DNA from: Siniperca chuatsi
Taxonomy: Eukaryota > Chordata > Actinopteri > Centrarchiformes > Sinipercidae
NCBI RefSeq assembly: GCF_020085105.1
Contig: NC_058053.1
Coordinates: 14,408,888-14,472,887 of the forward strand
DNA: 64,000 bases
Direction: 5' to 3'
This document shows, one piece after another, positions 57,601-64,000 of the stretch. The translations under genes and the position numbers were made by a program. Every line of letters begins with the position of its first letter. Position 1 is the stretch's first letter. The notes beneath the pieces were generated by a model. It saw nothing but the letters and a program-made list of their open reading frames with translations. It searched no databases and was not told the DNA's origin.

Positions 57601-60600
57601 AGGAATTCCTGGTCCTAAGGTTTGTGTCTACATGTTTTTTGGTTTGTTTGATTGTCTGTTTTTTGCATGTGTGTGTGTGTATGTACAGGGATGCTCACAG
57701 TGCATTTGATAATTTAATGTCTGTTTCAGGGTGACATTGGCTTTAGAGGATTGCCAGGTTTGCCTGGCCCATCTGGAGAGGGTTTACAAGGACCACCTGT
57801 AAGAAAGACTAATAACAGCTAATTAATATTCAAATCTGAATCATAGCTGATAATAAATACAGAAATTAAACCTTTGACAATATATAAGATTAGAAGTTGT
57901 ACTATGATTATTGACTATATGCAAAGTTGTAGGTTGTTTTTGTCATAAACCAGTGGTCTGATTACTTTTAAACATTTGTTTTAAGGGTAATGTTGGGAGG
58001 TCAGGACCTCCTGGTCCAACTGGACCTCCGGGAGAGGGCATTCAAGGCCCAAAGGTAAATGATAGTGCTGTCTTTCATACACTTAACCAAGCTCTTCATA
58101 ATCAGGATTAATTCGCATTTGTACTTTCTTGTTCATTGCAAGTAAGAGTGAAGCAATATAATGTACTTAACTGGTGCTGACATGTTACACAATAGAACTG
58201 CCTGACAAACTAGCTGCAGGACAAAACTTAATAATTTATGATCTACCGAGAGTGTGGAACAGTCCTGTATGATTCAGTAAAACTAAAATCTAATTTCAGG
58301 GTGAGCCAGGATCTCAAGGTATGACTGGGCCTAGAGGGCCTCAAGGAGATGGATTTCCTGGAGCTAAGGTGATGGATTTATACATATCTTTTAAACATTT
58401 TATTGATATCTGATGAACTGGTCTCTGACTAATGAATTACGCTTCCCTTGTTACAGGGTGATCGTGGATTACAGGGTGAGAGGGGAATGAAAGGTACAAA
58501 AGGAGACTTGGGAGATCCCGGAGTCCCTGGTGAAGGGGTAAGCAAAACAGATCTTATTCTCCACTTCCTCAAATAAATAATCAAACTGCCAATGTTAAGT
58601 CACAACGAAGATACACACTGTATCTTTTTGACTTGACATTATACTACCTGGACCAATGACATTAATCATAGGAAAAACTGCTGATAAATAACATGTGACA
58701 GACCCTTAAAGTTACTCTGTGATGCATGTTTTCTTTGGATGGCCTTCTTAATTTAAGTTCCTTGTCCAATGTACAGAGAGGCTGTTTCTCAAATGGGCTA
58801 TCTAAACTGTGAAATGAGGGTTACAAAGCCTCTGCTAGAATAGATACTGTACCGCTCAATCTAGAACAGAGAGTTTAAATTAGTGTATGTGCCCCATATG
58901 AGAACACGTATACTGTTCAAACTGATTAGTTGTTTGTTATCATCCCATCCATTATCTTAATCTACATCCACAATCCTATTAGACAGAGATAGAACTATTT
59001 TTAATAACACGCTACATAAACAGTGATATTGTTTTCAACTTTTGTCATATCCCAGGGGAGGCCAGGAGCAAAAGGAGAACCAGGCCTCACAGTAAGTTCA
59101 TCAATTCAACTAATGTTTGAGCATTCAATACATCATAGTGATTTTGTACTAATATGTAAGTTCTCATTTTTTTAGAGAGAAGACATTATTAAGCTGATCA
59201 AAGAAATCTGCGGTAAGACTACAAGCCAAGTCTAGTTTATTGGTACAACCGTTAATAAGTAGCTGGTTTCTAAAGGGAAAGCATGTGGCAATGGATAATG
59301 TGCAATGATATCAGATATACAGTATCTTTGGACTGACAAGTGGCATAAATGTAGAGCCAAAGTATGAAAGGGGTTTTATTGTCAAATGGTTCAGATTCTG
59401 ACCACCATTTTATAAGCTACAATTTTTATAGCAGCATTAATTGATTTAATTTGGGCACTTGGGGGCAAAACTGTTAACCTATATTATCACCTTCTGAAAA
59501 TACATATTGCAAACATGTTCGCAAATAGTTTCCCATTTATACATCCAGCAGACCTGGAGCGGCATTAGCATTCATTTGGATTCATGTTTGTGTCCACCTG
59601 ACAAATGTAAGTCCAATATTCACTCTCCTTTTAGCTCTGTTTTGGTCTTCACAAACTCCGGAGAAAAATATCATGAGCTGCTAAAGAGCTGTTGTCCGGT
59701 GATAATTCTCTGTGGGTTCATCACAGCGAGCGACATCTTTCACATTACACATAGTTATTTGATCCATTGTTACGATAAAAATATTGATTAGTGCAGCTTT
59801 AAAACTGTCATTAAGTAAGTATAGGACAGTAGTCAAGTAGTGACAGTATTTCATTGTTTTCAGGATGTGGCATCAAGTGCAAAGAAAGACCAATGGAACT
59901 TGTGTTCGTCATTGACAGCTCAGAGAGCGTCGGCCCCGAGAACTTTGAAATCATCAAGGACTTTGTCACCAGGTTGGTGGACCGGACCACAGTTGGACGC
60001 AACGCCACCAGAATCGGACTGGTCCTCTACAGTCTGGATGTCCATTTGGAGTTCAACTTGGCTCGCCACATGAGCAAACAGGACGTTAAGCAGGCAATCA
60101 GAAAAATGCCTTACATGGGTGAGGGCACCTACACTGGTACTGCCATCAGAAAGGCGACTCAGGAGGCTTTCTTCAGTGCTCGGCCTGGAGTCAGAAAAGT
60201 AGCCATCGTCATCACCGACGGTCAAACTGACAAACGAGAGCCTGTCAAACTTGACATAGCCGTGAGGGAGGCTCATGCTGCAAACATCGAGATGTACGCC
60301 CTGGGGATTGTCAATTCTTCTGATCCTACGCAGGCTGAGTTCCTGCGAGAGCTCAACCTCATTGCCTCTGACCCCGACAGTGAACACATGTACCGTATTG
60401 ATGACTTCAATACTCTACCAGGTGATAATCACAGTCAGGTGTTGTAAATATTATACCTTCAGCAGTGTGTTCATTAAAATATATAGCTACAATTGCTTTC
60501 AGCTGAGAGGCTGTAAAGTGTGTAAATTGATTCCTTAATTTCTCTTTTCAGCACTGGAGTCAAAACTTGTCAGCCAGTTCTGTGAAGATGAAAATGGCGC

Positions 60601-61822
60601 CCTTATTTACAATCACATTACAAATGGACACTGGAACGGCAACAATGGGCATGGGCATGGTATTAATGGAAACAATAGACATGGAGAGAACACCAATGGA
60701 TATTATGGCTATGGCAATAATGGTTATGCTTATGAAAACCATGGATATGGGAACAACGGGAATGGTTACAATTACCAAGATAAAATCCAAAATCAAAGAC
60801 GCACCAACAGCCGAGGCCGAGGAGACACTTTCACGCTGCCCATCAGTGCTGATCCTCTCCCTGTTCAGGTCTTTGCTGAAAACTCAATCTGTATTGTTTT
60901 AATTTAAGTATGCTGTTGTATTATTTTTTGCTGATGGTACATAATTCATCACAATACTGACACATTTTATGTTGTCGTCTTACTCTAGGTGGTGGAAGAT
61001 GATGATGGTGAAGATTTAGACCTGAGAGCCCATGTGCGGGGCGGCAATACTGTAGCTGCAGTTAACAAAACAACATCTTTATCGCCTGTGAGAGAAAAAA
61101 GCTCCGTCTCCAGTGAGGCAGTCATATCATCATCTTCATCGTCGTCCACGTCTTCATCCTCATCTGCAACATCTTCGTCGACACTGGGCTCAGCTTCATC
61201 ATTAAACTCAAATCAGTTGCAGCCCGTGGTGAGTCCAGTCCTGCCTGAAGGTGAGTACTGCACTCCTGCTCTATAGGCCTTTTTCACAGAGGACATTTTG
61301 ACATGTCACAGTAGGGAAGCACAGGTGTAAATAATAAAATCTATGATGGCTGCATTCCAGTTAGCTGCATCGGTTTCAGGGTCCTGGTATTGTGCATGCT
61401 GGCTCACGGCTTACTGAGACAATTAAATAGAACAGAGCCATCTTTATTATTATTATTATTAACACCTGTGCTTTTTCTACTATGAAGTCAAAATATTCTT
61501 TGGAAAACATGCATCTCACATACCATTTCTTCTTCAGAGGCCCCTCTTCGTGATCCCCGCTGTAACCTCAGCTTGGAACAAGGCACCTGCCGAAACTATA
61601 GCATCCGCTGGTATTATGACAAGCAGGCTAATGCCTGTGCACAGTTTTGGTATGGAGGCTGTGGTGGAAATGACAACCGTTATGAAACAGAAGATGAATG
61701 CAAGAAGACTTGTGTTATATTCAGAACAGGTAACTTTTGTAGTTTTTTAACAGAAAATGTACACATTCTCTTTTTATTTTTATTTTCTGAATATTATACT
61801 GTCTTGTCCCCCAGCAGGATAA
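45675..61822 (+). CDS. col28a1: Collagen alpha-1(XXVIII)-like chain, complete
   Basis: This gene encodes a secreted extracellular-matrix collagen of the VWA-containing class. Thirty-five coding exons, all phase-consistent, give about 1242 aa; human COL28A1 is about 1125 aa. The order is signal peptide (MFPSFTSVLLVTALTSVWAQ), VWA 1, a 531-residue interrupted collagen helix, VWA 2, a low-complexity linker and a C-terminal Kunitz domain. This order is specific to type XXVIII collagen. Collagen exons are 27 to 81 bp, fifteen of them exactly 69 bp. The start codon is in an exon whose acceptor lies 11 bp upstream. The final exon has a tandem acceptor (CAGCAG), either choice giving the stop at 61820-61822. 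Teleosts have several col28 paralogues, so the symbol is to family only. The gene is transcribed toward bbs5. Confidence 0.95.
46166..46740 (+). other. col28a1: col28a VWA domain 1 (single 575-bp exon)
   Basis: The exon reads CSLELSFLLDSSESAKDN, with an intact MIDAS DSSES. It continues through GHGTYTTYAI (MIDAS Thr) and VAVLLTDGISHPRN (MIDAS Asp). All metal-binding positions are present, so divalent-cation-dependent ligand binding is plausible. A 21-bp microexon (47263-47283, TSLADEG) follows, then exon 4 (47412-47471) with three cysteines just before the helix, likely for chain association. Confidence 0.92.
49261..49945 (+). mobile_element. Decayed L2-like LINE fragment (col28a intron 5)
   Basis: A frame with several breaks reads like the reverse-transcriptase core: a VPQG-type box (GTACCACAAGG), then LILF-type sequence and a degraded HIDD box where FADD/YADD is expected. 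Further on, GTATTCGCCTTCCTTTGCTG and GGCTACCAG resemble the 3' region of L2 elements. It is dead, with stops and frameshifts. Confidence 0.5.
50236..50301. repeat. Three-copy 16-bp repeat with hairpin, upstream of col28a exon 6
   Basis: TAATGTATTTACCTAC occurs at 50236, 50258 and 50282. The last copy forms a perfect 12-bp-arm inverted repeat, CAAGGTAGGTAA (50273) against TTACCTACCTTG (to 50301), with a 5-base loop. It lies 53 bp before the exon. Confidence 0.7.
53140..53225 (-). mobile_element. tRNA-derived SINE fragment, reverse orientation
   Basis: On the minus strand the segment reads GGTTCATTTCCAGCTGGGGA then CCTTTGTTGCATGTCATGCC, matching a common fish tRNA-SINE body downstream of its B-box. 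It lies in col28a intron 13, which otherwise (52840-54603) holds nothing I can name. Confidence 0.5.
59864..60421 (+). other. col28a1: col28a VWA domain 2
   Basis: A short exon (59176-59212, REDIIKLIKEIC) leads into this 558-bp exon. It reads PMELVFVIDSSESVGPENFE with an intact MIDAS motif, GEGTYTGTAI and VAIVITDGQTDKRE. It is clearly a complete VWA fold and more canonical than the first one. Confidence 0.93.
60552..61250 (+). other. col28a1: col28a low-complexity linker: Gly/Asn/His/Tyr-rich then acidic and Ser-rich
   Basis: Exon 32 (60552-60868) starts ALESKLVSQFCEDENGALIY and then runs through about 50 residues dominated by Gly, Asn, His and Tyr, with units such as NGNNGHGHGING and GYGNNGYAYENHGYGNNG. 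Exon 33 (60989-61250) begins VVEDDDGEDLDL and includes a tract of mainly Ser with some Thr and Ala. The frame is open with good splice sites on both sides, so it is coding. The region accounts for most of the extra length over mammalian COL28A1. Confidence 0.85.
61296..61494. mobile_element. Palindromic MITE (col28a intron 33)
   Basis: The left end TTTTGACATGTCACAGTAGG plus AGCACAGGTGT mirrors the right end ACACCTGTGCTTTTTCTACT plus ATGAAGTCAAAA. A short (TTA)n tract sits inside the right arm. It occupies most of the 287-bp intron between the linker and Kunitz exons. A relative lies at 3817-3970. Confidence 0.65.
61538..61729 (+). other. col28a1: col28a C-terminal Kunitz/BPTI domain
   Basis: Six cysteines are in Kunitz spacing: DPRCNLSLEQGTCRNYSIRW, then CAQFWYGGCGGNDNRYET and DECKKTC. 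The residue in the P1 position after the second Cys is Arg, as in trypsin-type inhibitors. Whether it inhibits any protease is unknown. The exon ends ACA G|GTAACT, and the next exon adds only one or two residues before the stop. Confidence 0.93.
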
Positions 61823-62509
61823 AAGAAGCCATCAGAAAGTGGACTTTACTACTCTACAATCTGCTGATTCGTTATTTCAATCATGCATTATGTCAGTTGT
61901 GTTCAGAACATTTAATGCACTGTTGTAACAATTCTGTCCTCATGTACAAATGCGTTTTCTGATCAAAGAGCAAAGCACTGCTAAAAAGTGACCAACTGAA
62001 TCAAAAACCTGAAAAACTGCTGACATGTTGTTGTTTCAACCCAATGAATGACTGACTGACAATTAAGATCAGCTTCTACAAAAACAGACTTTATTACCTC
62101 AAAGAAATTGTATTGTGCTTGCCAGAGGAAAGCCTTTATTCAGGGTTTGGCTGCCCTGGCTTGACAACTACAGAAACTTTATTACAATTAAAAATGAACC
62201 TGTAGATCATTCTTATACCTCTATGAGCCACATGCTTGAACTGAATATATTTCTAGCAAGACATCAATAATAACTTGTTTGTTTACCTTGTGTTGATATG
62301 ATTTGCTGAAACATGCTGAGTACTTTTGTGTGCGTTCTGTTTGTTAATATTACAATGTGTCCATTCGAGGTATAACTGGCAGCAGGGTCATTTCTGTCTG
62401 GGTACGACTTTCAGAGGTCTTCTGCAAATGTCATCTTGTGATGAAGATTGAGGCTTTCTGCCATGCATCCATTAAAGGCTTTTCTATTTGGGCAGTGTGT
62501 GTATATCTG

Positions 62510-62515
62510 AATAAA
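62510..62515 (+). terminator. col28a1: col28a polyadenylation signal (AATAAA)
   Basis: AATAAA lies about 690 bp after the stop codon. An ATTAAA precedes it at 62471-62476, and AT/GT-rich sequence follows. It is the best candidate for the end of the col28a transcript. Confidence 0.6.
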
Positions 62516-63502
62516 TGATTTGTATGTTTTTAAATAATAAAATATAAAATAATGGTTGCCTGTTTTGTATGTGTTTATTAAGCAAAATAACCAGTATCAC
62601 TATTAACATTATAACCATCATCATCTGTGTCCACCCTCCTTTGTGTTCTTAGTAGTAACAGAAGATACAGGTCGGTTGGTGGCCTAAATATGTTCTTTTA
62701 GTTCAGCTTTTTTTAGTATAGTTTTACACTGCCATCAAAGGTTTTTGGACACGAGTTTAGCTTTTTTGTTAAATCTCAAGCAATGTTATTGAATATTCAC
62801 AGCAGTTAAGTTTATTATTATTTTCTTTCTAATGTAAAGCACATTGAGTTTTCCCCTTGGCATGAATTGTGCTATGATAATTAAGTACGCTTTATCTTTC
62901 GCTGTCCATGTGTTTTACAAAGCAAATGCCCCCGAAAAACATATCTTTGAGCTCTATGGCAAACAGAAACGGAAAAATATGATAGAGATTAGTGACATAC
63001 TGTACTGAAATGCCTATTTAGAATTCTAGGCCATTTTCAACTTATTGAAGGTCACAAACATGCCAATATTACATAAACTTTAATATTATATAAACGTTTT
63101 GTCCTCTTATTTTGTAACAGCCAGGGGTTCTGAAACAGAAATAGCCTAATAGGCCACATCTCAATTGACGAGAATATTAAATAAAACGATAAAATTAATT
63201 AATTAATTAATACATTTAGCGTTTTACAAGCTTGTTCAGTACAAAAAATGTTTTGATGTAGGCTACTGTTTGGACACAAATTCAAGGAGTTGTGAGTCCT
63301 TAGAATATGATGTGTTCTTGCTGGCACTTTTATCAGATTAAAGATATAGTGCTCACTGGCAGAAGAGTGATTAAACAGTCCATGTTCATAATATAGGGAC
63401 ATTTCTGATATGATATATTGAGCAATAAGTGTATTGACAATGTATTGAAACAACTTTTGAGATTGAACAAGTTCACAGTTTTGTCCCCTTGGCTTGCCGT
63501 CT

Positions 63503-63516
63503 GTTGCCACGGTGAT
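63503..63516 (+). promoter_or_regulatory. bbs5: Candidate RFX X-box of bbs5
   Basis: GTTGCC-AC-GGTGAT matches RYYNYY-N2-RRNRAC at all but the last base. It lies 112 bp upstream of the bbs5 ATG. BBS5 is a known target class of RFX/DAF-19 factors, so the position and motif agree with expectation. Confidence 0.55.
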
Positions 63517-63627
63517 TATGACGCTAGAGAGAGATTAGCCAGTCTAACTTTTAGCTAGCTAGTAAACCAACGGTAGGTAGCCAGTAAACGTTACTAAACT
63601 AACCCGAGGGAGAGATAACCTGCAGTC

Positions 63628-63689
63628 ATGGCATCTGTTCTAGATGCTCTCTGGGAAGACAGAGACGTTAGATTCGACATAACAGCACA
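63628..63689 (+). CDS. bbs5: bbs5, first coding exon (BBSome subunit), continues past window
   Basis: The exon encodes MASVLDALWEDRDVRFDITA, nearly identical to the start of vertebrate BBS5, and ends CA|GTAAGT in phase 2. BBS5 is a PH-like-domain subunit of the BBSome, which carries membrane proteins to and from the cilium. Only the first 20 codons are inside the window; bases 63690-64000 are the start of intron 1. In mammals BBS5 lies next to LRP2 in the same divergent arrangement. Confidence 0.93.
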
Positions 63690-64000
63690 GTAAGTTAACG
63701 TTACCTCACTGAAATCGTTTGGGATTATTTCACTATCGTACAAGATAGTTAGCTAAAATAGTTAGCTCAGCTACGCTAATTGGCTAACCAAAGGCAACGT
63801 CAGATAAAGTAATTCGCTGATTGATTGCTTATTGATACTAGGCTGCAACGGTTTCATTTCAAGGGGTTAATTGTGTTTAGCTTTATGTTCTGTCGTGGAA
63901 AAAACGTCTAACGGTAGCTTTATGTCACATTTGTCTGAGTGTAGAGATGTTGTAGTTTATCTTAATAAATTTCTAGCATTTACTGAGAGCCAACTGTGAT

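Larger units (their letters stand above)
47445..59091 (+). other. col28a1: col28a collagenous domain, exons 4-29
   Basis: Gly-X-Y repeats total about 531 residues; the human helix is 528. Exons all begin with a complete Gly codon. Coordinates after exon 4 are 48533-48586, 50355-50399, 50487-50513, 50601-50645, 50769-50813, 51218-51271, 52360-52428, 52538-52606, 52771-52839, 54604-54672, 55395-55463, 55572-55640, 56158-56226, 56347-56418, 56578-56646, 56746-56817, 56972-57040, 57213-57281, 57384-57452, 57551-57619, 57730-57798, 57986-58054, 58300-58368, 58457-58537 and 59056-59091. The 69-bp exons each encode 23 residues with one missing residue (Gly-X-Gly) at positions 16-18, for example GPQGEGFPGPK. 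Confidence 0.93.
61823..63627 (+). other. col28a 3' UTR and col28a-bbs5 intergenic region
   Basis: The first 0.7 kb is probable col28a 3' UTR. The remainder to the bbs5 start is AT-rich, with no supported gene. An open frame on the minus strand at 63199-63510 has no recognisable domain. The last 130 bp holds an X-box-like motif and the bbs5 leader. Confidence 0.7.

Noticed and set aside
60560..60796. Minus-strand open frame rich in Ile, Val and Ser.
   Set aside because: It is the mirror of the Gly/Asn/His/Tyr-rich coding exon of col28a and has no start context or splice sites of its own.
61730..61962. Open read-through of the col28a Kunitz exon adding about 75 residues.
   Set aside because: The sequence is intron-like, hydrophobic and AT-rich. 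A good donor lies at 61730 and a good acceptor before 61818, giving a stop at once.

Overview
The window is eukaryotic nuclear DNA, almost certainly from a ray-finned (teleost) fish. Genes are split into many small exons with GT-AG introns, mostly 80 bp to 2 kb. The proteins are vertebrate-specific families. The introns carry fish-type MITEs, tRNA-SINE pieces and a decayed L2-like LINE. There are no prokaryotic or viral genes and no CRISPR array.

Layout, left to right. (1) 1-34662, minus: lrp2 (megalin), the giant endocytic receptor. I could place 50 exons with consistent phase, from the signal-peptide exon to the start of beta-propeller 7. This is about 3240 codons, roughly 70% of the protein; the 3' end lies beyond base 1. 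(2) 35619-38254, plus: ccdc89, a coiled-coil protein of 354 aa in seven coding exons, head-to-head with lrp2. (3) 38542-42410, minus: atp5f1b, the mitochondrial ATP synthase beta subunit, complete (518 aa, ten exons), tail-to-tail with ccdc89. (4) 45675-61822, plus: a type XXVIII collagen (col28a), complete, about 1242 aa. Its order is signal peptide, VWA, interrupted collagen helix, VWA, low-complexity linker, Kunitz domain. It is head-to-head with atp5f1b and has a clear TATA box. (5) 63628 onward, plus: the first coding exon of bbs5, a BBSome subunit.

The genes do not form one pathway. LRP2 and BBS5 are head-to-head neighbours in mammals, so this looks like that ancestral pair with ccdc89, atp5f1b and col28a lying between them. 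Both ccdc89 and bbs5 have RFX X-box-like sites 112-114 bp upstream of their ATG, which fits ciliary/flagellar expression of both.

No wholly new system is evident. The observations most worth following are the microsynteny, the paired X-boxes, the exon-locked periodic imperfection of the collagen helix, the Gly/Asn/His/Tyr-rich linker in col28a, a GC-AG intron in atp5f1b, and several foldback/MITE elements.
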